Source: Anaerolineaceae bacterium UBA4890
Lineage (GTDB): Bacteria > Chloroflexota > Anaerolineae > Anaerolineales > Anaerolineaceae
Direction of reading: 5' to 3'
NCBI GenBank assembly: GCA_002399085.1
Contig: DHCY01000032.1
Location: forward strand, 391-28,077
Length of the DNA: 27,687 bases
The notes beneath the pieces were generated by a model. That model had not been told where the DNA came from and made no database searches. It worked only from the letters and a program-made list of their open reading frames with translations. Made by a program: the position numbers and the translations under genes. How positions within the stretch are numbered: position 1 is the first letter of the stretch; each line of letters opens with the position of its first letter. Below, in pieces: positions 1 to 7,770 of the stretch.

Positions 1-93
1 AAGGCAGACTGCCACGCCCCCTACGGGGCTCGCAGTGACAAGAGTAAAGATCAAAGGCAGACTGCCACGCCCCCTGCGGGGGCTCGCAGTGAC
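1..93 (+). repeat. Two copies of palindromic repeat R1
   Basis: Two direct copies of a roughly 40-bp element lie at 1-39 and 53-93. Each begins with (A)AAGGCAGACTGCCACG, has a C-run/G-run inner hairpin, and ends with CTCGCAGTGAC. The ends pair as ACTGC/GCAGT and the centre as CCCC/GGGG, giving a nested stem with an internal loop. The same element recurs at least ten more times in this window, always between genes. The 94-206 stretch that follows holds another imperfect palindrome (CCTCACTCGGTC with GACCGAGGG) but no gene I can support. Confidence 0.85.
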
Positions 94-206
94 CGTTTGT
101 GGGGTGCCCTCACTCGGTCTCGTCACAGTGACCGAGGGTGGTCAGGAGACCTTCGCCAACAAGATAGAATGGTGAAACCGGGCGCCTACGAAAGGATATA
201 ATCCTT

Positions 207-255
207 CTATCAGCTATCAGCTATCAGCTATCAGCTATCAGCTATCAGCTATGAG
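207..255 (-). repeat. Heptamer array (CTATCAG)7 at the 3' end of the hydroxylase gene
   Basis: Seven consecutive 7-bp units occupy 49 bp: six exact CTATCAG and a last CTATGAG. Read on the minus strand the unit is CTGATAG, which contains TGA and TAG and therefore gives stop codons in all three frames within 21 nt. The hydroxylase gene on the minus strand enters the array; its last five residues (LIADS) and its TGA stop at 238-240 are array sequence. Confidence 0.9.
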
Positions 256-3045
256 CCACTCTTTGACTTTTTCTTTGGTCACGGGCAGGCTGTCAATTCG
301 CAAGCCAATCGCATGGTAGATGGCGTTGGTGATGGCTGGCGGGGTGGGGACGCACACCAGCTCTCCCACGCCTTTCGCGCCAAATGGACCTTCAGAGGTC
401 TTGGATTCCACGATCAGCGAGGTAATTTCGGGCAAATCCTGCATGCGCGGCACGTCATAGCGGGCGATGCGATCACTTTTGATCACGCCTTCCTCGACCT
501 TGAAATCTTCCAAGAGGGCGTGCCCGACCCCCATGATCACGCCGCCTTCGACTTGCGATTGAAAACCAAGCGGGTTGATCACGCGCCCGGCATCGTTTGC
601 TGCCACCACCTGCAAAACCTTGACCTCACCGGTCTGTGGGTTGATGCCCACTTTGACCGCGTTGGCAGCAAAACCGTAGGCGAAATGGATGCGCCCGCCG
701 ACTTCAAGCGGGAAGGTCTCGGGCGCGCGGTAGCGGCACTGCACCTCCAGCCCATCCGGGGTTTGCTTGAGCAAATCGTGGATCTCCTGCCAGGGAACCA
801 ACCTGGCACCGCAGCGCGCGCCTTCAACTGAGAGGTGAATCTCTTCGAATACACATGCAAACCGATTGCTAATCAAATCCAGGATGCGCTGTTTTAATTC
901 GGTGGCTGCCTGGCAGACGGCGTTGCCGGTCACAAAGGTTTGGCGGCTGGCAGTGGTGGCACCGCCATCGGGTGTGAGCAGGGTGTCCATCAGGTAGACA
1001 TTGATGTTGTCGGGTGGGATTGCCAACACTTCGGCGGCGATAAGCTGCAGGGTGGTTACCAAACCCTGACCCACTTCGGAAGCGCCGCTCTTAATCTGCA
1101 GGCGACCGGCAGGCAAAAGCTTGAGGATAGCACCGCTGCTGTCATCGGCGCCGGTGCCCAGCCCGGTGTTCTTAAAGCCGCAAGCCAGCCCCCAGCAGGT
1201 GAGCAGGGGCTGCCCATCAATTTCTTCAGTTTGCGGCTCAAAGGGCGTAGTGATGCCATGCTGCGCCCACCAGTCACTGATCGCCTCCAGGCAATCTGGG
1301 AGCCCCACGCTCTCGGTCAGATAATGACCCGTGTTTGTGGTCGAGCCGATGCGTAGGCAATTCTTTTTGCGCATAGCCATAGGATCAATCTGGAGTTTTT
1401 CGGCGAGCAGATCCATGGCAGATTCGATGCCGAAAGCCGCCTGTACCACACCAAAACCTCTGAAAGCGCCGGCAGGCGGGTTGTTGGTGTACATGGCGAA
1501 GCAGTCAGCATGCGTGTGGGGGATGATGTAGGGTCCGCAGGAATGGGTGGTGGCACGGGTGAGCACGGGCACGCCCAGCGAGGCATAGGCGCCGGTGTCC
1601 CCATAGAGTTCGGTCTGGATGGCGGTGAGGGTGCCATCCTGCTTTGCGCCCAACCAGATTTTGATGGTGGTGGCGTGGCGTTTGGGGTGCACCAGCATGC
1701 TTTCTCGTCGGGTGAAGAGCAGTTTGACTGGTTTGCGCGTAGCCACCGCCAGCAGGGCGACGTGGATCTGACCGGCAACATCTTCCTTGCCGCCAAAAGC
1801 ACCGCCGGTCTTCTGCCCGCGCACACGCACTTTTTCGAGGAGCAAGCCCGTGGCTTCAGCGACCTGGCGGCGATCTTCGAAGGGGATCTGGGAGCCGACA
1901 TAGAGGTCCAGCCCACCGTCCTCCCGGGGTACCGCAATGGAGCACTCCGGTTCCATGAAGAGGTGCTCCATGAAGGGGGTGGAAAAAGTGTGTTCCACGA
2001 CCACATCGCTTTCGGCAAAGCCGACTCCGATGTCGCCCTTGTTGAAATGGATGTGCTTGAGCAGGTTGCCGTCGTCGTGCAGTTTTTCAGCATCTTCCTG
2101 GTGGGCTTGCTGGGGGCTGCTGACCACCGGGCGCAATTCGAACTCGGGTTGGATCAGTTTGACTGCCTCATCAGCGATTGCCTGGGATTGAGCGGCAAGG
2201 ATGGCGATAGCATCGCCCTGGTAGCGTACACGCTCACCGATTGCGACCATTATCGGCCAATCTTTTTTGTAAACACCGTGAAAACGCTCATGCTGCAGGT
2301 CTTTGGCGGTCAGAATTTTGACCACACCTGGGAGTGCTTCGGCTTTGGAAGTTTCCAGCCCGCGCAGGATGGCGGAGGGCACGCCGGCGCGCAGCACGCG
2401 GGCGTAGAGCATACCTTCAAATTGAAGGTCGTCGGTGTATTTCGCTGTACCAATTGCTTTGGCAACGGCATCCGGACGAGCAACAGCTTTGCCGACGTGG
2501 GTGAGATCTTGCCCGCCAAGCGGAACCGATCGGGGCTGGACGTGAGCGCCATAGCGCATAGCCACCGCAGCTGCCTGGATGGCGGAGAGTATCGCTTCGT
2601 AACTGCCGCAGCGGCAGATGACGTCGTTCATCGCTTCGCGGATGTCAGCAAGGCTCGGGTCGGGGTTGTTTTGCAGGAGCGCGTAGGCGGTCAGCAGTTG
2701 ACCGGGAGTGCAAAAGCCGCACTGGATGGCGCCGTGGGTGATGAAGGCTTCCTGGAGCGGATGCAGGGCTTTGAGGTCCTCGCGCTGGTCTTGCTGGCGG
2801 TGGGGGCGCAGGGCGCGCAGACCTTCGATGGTGACGATCGATTTACCGCTCACTTTCGAAGCGCGGGTGATGCAGGAGCGGGTGGGGACGCCATCGACCA
2901 GCACAGTGCAGATGCTGCAGCGTCCTTCGCCGCAGCCAATTTTTGTGCCCGTGAGGCGCAGACGCCCGCGCAGGAGGTCGCTCAGCTTTTCACCAGGGAT
3001 TTCTTGGAGACTATAGGGGATACCGTTTACAGTAAATTCCAGCAT
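238..3045 (-). CDS. Molybdenum hydroxylase of the xanthine dehydrogenase/aldehyde oxidoreductase family (iron-sulfur and Mo domains fused)
   Basis: A 935-residue oxidoreductase expected to hydroxylate an aldehyde or N-heterocycle at a molybdopterin centre and pass electrons through two [2Fe-2S] clusters. Residues 1-75 are a plant-type ferredoxin domain with C38, C43, C46 and C58. Residues 80-160 are the second cluster domain with C109, C112, C144 and C146. From about 185 onward is the Mo-binding part, with GGAFGGKED, GAFRGFGVVQ, EVGQGL and GPFGAKGVGE; E895 in the last motif matches the catalytic glutamate of this family. There is no FAD domain, so the architecture and length match Desulfovibrio Mop (about 907 aa) and E. 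coli XdhD-like proteins more than three-subunit xanthine dehydrogenases. Substrate cannot be assigned from sequence. No FAD subunit gene is visible nearby. The gene starts at ATG 3045 with only a weak upstream purine run. It ends inside a heptamer repeat, which encodes the last five residues. Confidence 0.9.
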   Translation of the reverse strand: MLEFTVNGIPYSLQEIPGEKLSDLLRGRLRLTGTKIGCGEGRCSICTVLVDGVPTRSCITRASKVSGKSIVTIEGLRALRPHRQQDQREDLKALHPLQEAFITHGAIQCGFCTPGQLLTAYALLQNNPDPSLADIREAMNDVICRCGSYEAILSAIQAAAVAMRYGAHVQPRSVPLGGQDLTHVGKAVARPDAVAKAIGTAKYTDDLQFEGMLYARVLRAGVPSAILRGLETSKAEALPGVVKILTAKDLQHERFHGVYKKDWPIMVAIGERVRYQGDAIAILAAQSQAIADEAVKLIQPEFELRPVVSSPQQAHQEDAEKLHDDGNLLKHIHFNKGDIGVGFAESDVVVEHTFSTPFMEHLFMEPECSIAVPREDGGLDLYVGSQIPFEDRRQVAEATGLLLEKVRVRGQKTGGAFGGKEDVAGQIHVALLAVATRKPVKLLFTRRESMLVHPKRHATTIKIWLGAKQDGTLTAIQTELYGDTGAYASLGVPVLTRATTHSCGPYIIPHTHADCFAMYTNNPPAGAFRGFGVVQAAFGIESAMDLLAEKLQIDPMAMRKKNCLRIGSTTNTGHYLTESVGLPDCLEAISDWWAQHGITTPFEPQTEEIDGQPLLTCWGLACGFKNTGLGTGADDSSGAILKLLPAGRLQIKSGASEVGQGLVTTLQLIAAEVLAIPPDNINVYLMDTLLTPDGGATTASRQTFVTGNAVCQAATELKQRILDLISNRFACVFEEIHLSVEGARCGARLVPWQEIHDLLKQTPDGLEVQCRYRAPETFPLEVGGRIHFAYGFAANAVKVGINPQTGEVKVLQVVAANDAGRVINPLGFQSQVEGGVIMGVGHALLEDFKVEEGVIKSDRIARYDVPRMQDLPEITSLIVESKTSEGPFGAKGVGELVCVPTPPAITNAIYHAIGLRIDSLPVTKEKVKEWLIADS

Positions 3046-3085
3046 ACGCTCTCATTCTATGTGATGGCACCGTGATTGATGCCTA

Positions 3086-3091
3086 ATTATA
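3086..3091 (-). promoter_or_regulatory. Possible -10 box for the molybdenum hydroxylase gene
   Basis: The minus strand reads TATAAT here, about 40 nt before the hydroxylase start codon. I see no convincing -35 box at 16-18 bp, so this is a weak call based on one hexamer. Confidence 0.3.
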
Positions 3092-3213
3092 CAGTCATTG
3101 GCAGAGTATTGGCGATGTTGGGCGTTACTCAGCTAAACATACCTCAGCACCACTTCGTGGTCCCCCATCCCCAGGGGGGAAGGCAAAGGAAAACTGCAGA
3201 GTCGAACACTTTT

Positions 3214-3248
3214 GCTATCAGCTTTCAGCTATGAGCTATAAGCTAAAC
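3214..3248. repeat. Degenerate heptamer array GCTATCA-like, five units
   Basis: Five 7-bp units related to the array at 207-255: GCTATCA, GCTTTCA, GCTATGA, GCTATAA, GCTAAAC. This copy lies between the divergent hydroxylase and rhodanese genes, so here it is not at a gene 3' end. The rest of the 3046-3329 gap has a small palindrome near 3150-3180 (CCACTTCGTGG and CCCC/GGGG runs) and no gene. Confidence 0.7.
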
Positions 3249-3329
3249 ACAAGGCGCACAATGCTTGTACAATCCTGAGGAAATGAACCTGCTGTATGCA
3301 ATAATTCATCCAACAAAACCGAGGTGTAC

Positions 3330-3797
3330 ATGGCGAGAAGAAAACTTCCGAGTAATGTGAAAAAGCAAAACCTGACCCCAATCTGGATCATCATGGCGGT
3401 GGTTGTCATTGTTGTTGGTATTTTTGTTTACAGAGCGATCCGGGATTTGAGTGGGAACCCAATCTATTTATCCCAGGATGAGGTTCCGCGCATGACTGTT
3501 GAGCAAGTGAGGCAGGCAATGCAGAACGAGGGCGCGATCTTGCTGGATGTTCGTACGGCGGGACAATTTGAGGCGTCTCATGTGCAGGGTGCGCTCAGCG
3601 TGCCGCTGACGGAAATCGAGTCCTTCTATTCGCAGTTGGATAAGGACACCTGGTACATCACCTACTGTACCTGACCGGCTGAAAATTCGAGCGCCCGTGC
3701 GGCGTTCCTAATGTCAAAAGAAGGATTTGATCGTGTCAACCCGGTTTTGGGAGGTTTTGAAGCGTTGATAGCAGCTGGTTTCCTGCTGGAACCCTAA
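3330..3797 (+). CDS. Membrane-anchored rhodanese-domain protein, putative selenoprotein (UGA = Sec115)
   Basis: A 155-residue protein if the UGA at 3672-3674 is read as selenocysteine; otherwise it stops after 114 residues. Start ATG 3330 is chosen because GAGG (3321-3324) sits five bases upstream; an in-frame GTG at 3324 overlaps that site. Residues about 16-36 form one hydrophobic N-terminal anchor (TPIWIIMAVVVIVVGIFVY). Residues about 52-155 are a rhodanese domain with the usual LLDVRT strand and the active-site C113. The reading frame continues past the UGA as PAENSSARAAFLMSKEGF and ends GGFEALIAAGFLLEP then TAA, which is exactly the expected C-terminal half of a rhodanese. From recall, relatives carry YC-x-C-P at the site, so UGA takes the place of the second cysteine, giving C-T-U-P. 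A hairpin 22 nt downstream supports Sec insertion. The alternative is a Cys-to-stop pseudogene. The domain probably faces outside the membrane and handles sulfur/selenium persulfide or disulfide chemistry. Confidence 0.82.
3689..3707 (+). promoter_or_regulatory. Putative bacterial SECIS hairpin
   Basis: Immediately downstream of the in-frame UGA, CGCC (3692-3695) pairs with GGCG (3701-3704), extended by G-U, A-U and G-C pairs outward (3691-3705, 3690-3706, 3689-3707). The apical loop is CGUGC, with G at its second position. The loop begins 22 nt after the UGA. A short stem, a small loop with an early G, and a 16-37 nt offset are the accepted features of bacterial SECIS elements. This lies within coding sequence, as expected for bacteria. 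Confidence 0.7.
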
Positions 3798-3866
3798 GAA
3801 GGACGGAATCAGGATGAAGGAAATAAAAAGTCAGCTCGCCTAAGCGTAAACTTTATTTCGAAAAAG

Positions 3867-4163
3867 CTACACCTTTGTATCATCCAAAAGACCGCGGGCT
3901 TCAGTTTTTAGGCGGTTCCAACCGTATTGGGCGCGGTCGCAAATGCTATCCCAGGCTTCATTCGAGCCGGTGCGATAACCTTCAATGAAGTCACTGCCGC
4001 GCTCGAGCCAGTTTTCCATGTCGCGCTTTTTGGCAGGCCAATCAAACTTCACGGGATTATCCAAATTGAGCATCTGGACCCGTCGGGCTTCGATTTCAGC
4101 CTTGATTTCTCTGTATTCAGCTTCGGTTCTTTCACACCAAAGATATCTTTTTTGGTTTTCCAT
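3867..4163 (-). CDS. Small hypothetical protein
   Basis: A 98-residue protein of unknown function. The start at 4163 (MENQKRYLW) is preferred over the upstream ATG at 4187 because AAAGGAA lies five to six bases before it. The sequence is rich in charged and aromatic residues (TEAEYREIKAEIEARR, FDWPAKKRDMENWLERG) and predicted mainly helical, with no signal peptide, membrane segment or cysteine pair. One acidic helix at about residues 12-30 could form a coiled coil. It lies about 150 bp beyond the ferric-reductase gene on the same strand, but a strong terminator separates them, so it probably has its own promoter. I do not recognise a family. Confidence 0.65.
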   Translation of the reverse strand: MENQKRYLWCERTEAEYREIKAEIEARRVQMLNLDNPVKFDWPAKKRDMENWLERGSDFIEGYRTGSNEAWDSICDRAQYGWNRLKTEARGLLDDTKV

Positions 4164-4260
4164 TCCATTCCTTTCAAAACATACCATTTAGAGGATTCAG
4201 AGCGAACATAGCTTAACACACGAAGCAGCCATCAACAAATAAACGTAGAATGTGAAAATA

Positions 4261-4292
4261 AGAAAAGCCGGGTCTTTTAAGGGACCCGGCTT
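4261..4292 (-). terminator. Rho-independent terminator after the ferric reductase gene
   Basis: AAGCCGGGTC (4265-4274) pairs perfectly with GACCCGGCTT (4283-4292) around an 8-nt loop. On the minus strand the stem is followed by a T-rich tail (TTTTCTTATTTTC), just past the stop codon of the reductase. Confidence 0.85.
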
Positions 4293-4312
4293 GGTAGAAC
4301 GATAGAACAAGC

Positions 4313-5635
4313 TTACGCCATTGTGTAGTTCTCTTCGTGCACCTGATTTTCAGAAACACCCATAGCAGCAAAATGCTTTTCGATTGCTCGGAGCATGGGG
4401 GCTGGACCACAGACAAAGTAGAAAAGCTCCTGGTAGTTCTGGGGCAGATGCTCGAGCATGATTTCCTTGGTAATATAACCGCGGTGGGGATAATCTTCTG
4501 CCAACGGCTTCTCCAACACCTGCACGAACGCCATGTTGACTTTGGATTTCAACGTTTCGAACTCATCTTCATAGAGGGCGGTGTCTTCGTTCAGGTCACC
4601 ATAGAAGACGTAACAAGGTCGTTGGTCGCCGCGGTCTGCCAGCGTGTTGAGGATGCTCATCACCGGAGCGAGACCGATGCCGCCTGCAATCAGGACCAAT
4701 CCTTTTTGCATGCGGGGATCGTCCAGGTTGAAGGTACCGTAAGGACCGTCCACGTAGACGCGCTGACCCTTCTTCATGTGCGGGATCGTGGAGGTGAAGT
4801 CGCCCAGGTTTTTGATCGAGAAGCGGATATTGCCATCGGCTTCAGCGCTGCCCGAATAAGAGAATGGGTTGCGGCTGAGTACAAATGGTGATGGTCCGGT
4901 GCTGATCCAGGCAACCTGACCGGCTTCGAAGGGCACGCCTTCGTGTCCATCGGGTTCCAGGGTCAGGCTGTAGGTATCAGCCGATTCCCCAACCACAGAT
5001 TTGACCATATAAGGTTTCTGCCCGATACGGTAAGGTCGGACGATGCGGATATAAGCAAACGCGACCACCCAAACAGCGATTTCGAAGTACCAGATCGCTT
5101 TCATGAAAGGATGGCTGGTGTAATAACCGACCTTGAAGAGGTGGGTCATGCCAAACACCAGGATGACGATCGTGAGAACGTCGTGGATCAGCAGCCAGTA
5201 ACGGTAGTCCATTTTGAACGATTTGCGCAAAACAGAGGTGATACCGATCAGCAGCAGACCAAACAGACCGATCGAGCCGGCGGCGATCATCCAGGGGGCT
5301 TCGAAAACATTCAAATAGGTTGCGATCAGTGGGTTATAGAAGCTGAGCAGCATAAAGTGGATAACGATCAGCAGGATCGAAAGGAGCGAGACCCAGTGGT
5401 GATTGTTGTAGACCTTATCCATATCCAGCGCGTCTGCCAACCAATGGATACGCCCAATGGAGATCAGCTGAATGCCAGCTAAAGACATGCCGATAAAGCC
5501 GATGAAGACGGCGATATCACGAAGTTGATTTTCTCCTCCACGCAGGTAACCTGAAACCAGCATTGCAACTGCAGGAAGCAGAACCAGCGTAAAGTAGATT
5601 ACGTAGAATAATTTTCTTTTATTTGATGGGCTCAT
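4313..5635 (-). CDS. Ferric-reductase-like membrane flavocytochrome b (ferredoxin reductase-type FAD/NAD domain)
   Basis: A 440-residue protein with two parts. Residues 1-200 carry about six membrane helices of the ferric reductase-like (FRD/NOX) type; H79/H80, H93, H151 and H165 are candidate haem b ligands. Residues 205-440 are a cytoplasmic ferredoxin-NADP reductase module with the FAD motif RNPFSYSG (255-262), the nucleotide-binding motif AGGIGLAPVM (317-326), and FVCGPAPML near 408-414. It should take electrons from NAD(P)H through FAD and haem to an acceptor across the membrane. It lies 39 bp after the pentaheme cytochrome gene on the same strand, and the two are very likely one transcript from the promoter at 6843-6870, ended by the terminator at 4261-4292. 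The natural acceptor is probably the cytochrome, then iron, oxygen or another oxidant; that is inference. Confidence 0.88.
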   Translation of the reverse strand: MSPSNKRKLFYVIYFTLVLLPAVAMLVSGYLRGGENQLRDIAVFIGFIGMSLAGIQLISIGRIHWLADALDMDKVYNNHHWVSLLSILLIVIHFMLLSFYNPLIATYLNVFEAPWMIAAGSIGLFGLLLIGITSVLRKSFKMDYRYWLLIHDVLTIVILVFGMTHLFKVGYYTSHPFMKAIWYFEIAVWVVAFAYIRIVRPYRIGQKPYMVKSVVGESADTYSLTLEPDGHEGVPFEAGQVAWISTGPSPFVLSRNPFSYSGSAEADGNIRFSIKNLGDFTSTIPHMKKGQRVYVDGPYGTFNLDDPRMQKGLVLIAGGIGLAPVMSILNTLADRGDQRPCYVFYGDLNEDTALYEDEFETLKSKVNMAFVQVLEKPLAEDYPHRGYITKEIMLEHLPQNYQELFYFVCGPAPMLRAIEKHFAAMGVSENQVHEENYTMA

Positions 5636-5674
5636 GAGGTTCGCCTTCTTGTGTCCAAATTATGAGACCAGACC

Positions 5675-6802
5675 CTAAGGTCGGGTCAAACCTGCAGTGG
5701 TCACACCGCTGAGTTCAGAAAGATCTTCAATTGCGTCATACATCAACTGCAGAACGTAATCAGCATTGTGAACATAGGCAGCGGGCTCTTTGACAGCGAA
5801 CATGAGGTTGAATGCGGCTCTCTGCATACGAGGAGTAAACGTATTGTATTGATTAGGGAAAATACCTTCGCTCTCGTCGATTGTGCCATCCTGGTTGGTA
5901 TCGATGAATGCGTAAGGATAAGCGTCGAAATTCACGCCAAAACCGGTGCCGGTAACAGCGATCGAGTACTTGCCCAAAGCTTCAATAAGGATAGCCTTCA
6001 TGCCTTCGATTTCATCAAAAACGGGTTCAACTGTGCCGTCGCCGTCATAATCAACCTTGGACATGCTCACACTGCGATAATCTGCCCAACCAGAAACGTT
6101 GGAATGGCAGGTGGAGCACAGACTGGCATCCGATTCGGGGATGTCCTGGGTGTGCAGAGAGTGCGGGTCGTGGCAGCTGACGCAGGAATCAACTGTGTTG
6201 GCGTGTTTGAAGGCGCCCACGTAGGTTTTACCTTCGTATTCATAGCCAACACCAGCGTCCGTGCCCTGGTGCACAGCGGCAGCGTGGAAATAATGGGGAC
6301 CCTGCATGCTGGATCCTTCCATCGGAACGTCCAAGTCTTTGCCTTCGTTGGCTTTGGCGACCCCAGTACCAGCTGAAAGACCACCATGACAGGACATACA
6401 CACCGAGTTTTTACCGGTGCCGCTGACTTCGTTGCCAGAGGGGAAGGAGACGGAATCGAGCGCGTGGGCGGCATCGCTATGGCAGGCAGTGCAGCTGATC
6501 GGGTCGTTGATTTTGCCAGGTGCGTCCACTTTGCCGGCTTCAGAGCCATCGGCGCCGATGAAATCGGTGAAACCGGATGTGCTGTGGCAGCGGGCACAGA
6601 AAACAGGAATTTCAGCTGGATCGTCTTCGTTCCAGTGAATGAAGGCTTCCGATTCGGCGTCAGCGTGGCTGGAATTCCAGTATTTGGTGCTGATTTCCTG
6701 GATTGGTTCTGCCTGAACGGCTTGTTGGGAGGTATAGAACATCCATCCCGCGAGCGCAGCGGCGATTAAAACAAGTACTACGATAAAATTTCTTTGGTTC
6801 AT
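5675..6802 (-). CDS. Exported pentaheme cytochrome c with EF-hand-like loops
   Basis: A 375-residue protein with an N-terminal hydrophobic segment (residues 5-23) that acts as a signal peptide or anchor. Five CxxCH haem-binding motifs are visible at C69-H73, C104-H108, C135-H139, C207-H211 and C229-H233. The C-terminal third lacks haem motifs and carries DYDGDGTVEP at 251-260 and a full EF-hand-type loop DTNQDGTIDESE at 301-312, so calcium binding is likely. The start ATG has GGAGAA upstream. It is the first gene of an operon with the ferric-reductase-like protein, so it is the likely electron acceptor or donor on the outer face of the membrane. No exact family name can be given; the layout resembles multihaem c-type cytochromes used in respiration. 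Confidence 0.9.
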   Translation of the reverse strand: MNQRNFIVVLVLIAAALAGWMFYTSQQAVQAEPIQEISTKYWNSSHADAESEAFIHWNEDDPAEIPVFCARCHSTSGFTDFIGADGSEAGKVDAPGKINDPISCTACHSDAAHALDSVSFPSGNEVSGTGKNSVCMSCHGGLSAGTGVAKANEGKDLDVPMEGSSMQGPHYFHAAAVHQGTDAGVGYEYEGKTYVGAFKHANTVDSCVSCHDPHSLHTQDIPESDASLCSTCHSNVSGWADYRSVSMSKVDYDGDGTVEPVFDEIEGMKAILIEALGKYSIAVTGTGFGVNFDAYPYAFIDTNQDGTIDESEGIFPNQYNTFTPRMQRAAFNLMFAVKEPAAYVHNADYVLQLMYDAIEDLSELSGVTTAGLTRP

Positions 6803-6842
6803 TTAACTTTTCTCCAGAATTGAGATAAAAATGGTTTAAGTT

Positions 6843-6870
6843 ATTATAAAGCCTTGGATATAGGTGTCAA
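6843..6870 (-). promoter_or_regulatory. Sigma-70-type promoter of the cytochrome/reductase operon
   Basis: On the minus strand, TTGACA (6865-6870) and TATAAT (6843-6848) are both exact consensus hexamers separated by 16 bp. Transcription would start near 6836, leaving a leader of about 34 nt with the ribosome site GGAGAA. This suggests strong expression unless a repressor intervenes; no operator palindrome is obvious. Confidence 0.8.
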
Positions 6871-7052
6871 TGCTTCTTTTCATTTCGTGATGTTTGATTT
6901 GAGCAGAAAAATGGACTGAAGTTGGAGAAATGTCTGCTCAAAAAATGAGCAAATCTTGTGATGTTCAGGTAATTATGTTTTGTAAGCCAGGTTGCGTTTC
7001 AATTGCCCTGATTAGAGTTCACCTTAAGGGCTCGCAGTGACCGAGAGAACGC

Positions 7053-7080
7053 AAACGGGAGGTTCAAGACCTCCCGTTTT
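7053..7080. terminator. Hairpin terminator downstream of bacterioferritin
   Basis: AAACGGGAGGT (7053-7063) pairs perfectly with ACCTCCCGTTT (7069-7079) around a 5-nt loop. It lies just beyond the stop of the bacterioferritin gene on the minus strand. The T-run is longer on the plus strand (five T) than on the minus strand (three T), so it may not be a strong terminator for that gene. A fragment of repeat R1 (CTCGCAGTGACC) lies beside it at 7031-7042. Confidence 0.65.
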
Positions 7081-7103
7081 TAATCTCCAAACAAACTAAA
7101 TAA

Positions 7104-7571
7104 TTATCCAGTGACTGTTGTCAGGAAATTCTGGATGCCCATCTGATCGATTTGGTCCAGCACTTCTTCGATATAGTCGATGTGATCTTCCTCGTCGTGC
7201 AGGATACCTTCGAGAAACTGCTTGGTCCCGTTGTCACCCAATTCGGCTGCCAGGTGCACGGCTTTATTGTATTCGTTGATGGCGTTTTGTTCGGCAGCAT
7301 GGTCGTTCTTGAACATTCCCTCAACATTGTCGGCGATATGGAGCGGGTTGAGCTCGCTCACGATCGGTTTGCCTTCAAGGAACAAGATCCGACCAATCAG
7401 GGCTTCGGCGTGTTTCATTTCGGTGATGGAGCGCTTTTCGATCACTTCGTGAAGGGGACCGTAACCCCAGTCTTCACACATTTCTGCGTGAATAAAATAT
7501 TGATTGATGGCTGTCAATTCGTCTTTCAACAGGAAGTTGAGACTGTCGATGATTTCTGGTTTGCTTTTCAT
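7104..7571 (-). CDS. bfr: Bacterioferritin
   Basis: A 155-residue four-helix-bundle iron-storage protein that oxidises Fe(II) and stores it as a mineral core in a 24-subunit shell. The full di-iron ferroxidase set is visible: E18, E51, H54, E93, E126 and H129. M52 sits in TEMKHAE, the position that ligates the inter-subunit haem in true bacterioferritins, so this is a bacterioferritin and not a plain ferritin. The length matches the family (about 155-160). AAGGAG lies upstream of the ATG. It stands alone on the minus strand, about 230 bp upstream of the pentaheme cytochrome promoter, which may reflect a shared iron/redox theme. No Fur-type box is obvious. Confidence 0.95.
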   Translation of the reverse strand: MKSKPEIIDSLNFLLKDELTAINQYFIHAEMCEDWGYGPLHEVIEKRSITEMKHAEALIGRILFLEGKPIVSELNPLHIADNVEGMFKNDHAAEQNAINEYNKAVHLAAELGDNGTKQFLEGILHDEEDHIDYIEEVLDQIDQMGIQNFLTTVTG

Positions 7572-7770
7572 AGTTTCTCCTTTTGAGTATGCGCGGATAT
7601 TTATATCAATTGTACACGCTTTAGGTGATTACGATTGACATCATTCTACGGATTGAGTCAGCCACAGCATTCGTTAAGAAGCAGATTTCGCAACTTATGG
7701 CTTGAAAAATTGTTAACTATCCTGTACCATCAGCCAATATCTAACCAATAAATTTCGAAAAGGTATTATT

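Noticed and set aside
1510..3075. Long plus-strand open frame (521 codons) opposite the molybdenum hydroxylase
   Set aside because: It is antisense to a gene with all expected motifs and its translation shows no domain; it arises from codon bias of the real gene.
3672..3674. Sequencing error turning a Cys codon into TGA
   Set aside because: Cannot be excluded from one sequence, but the well-placed hairpin and intact downstream frame make selenocysteine the better reading.
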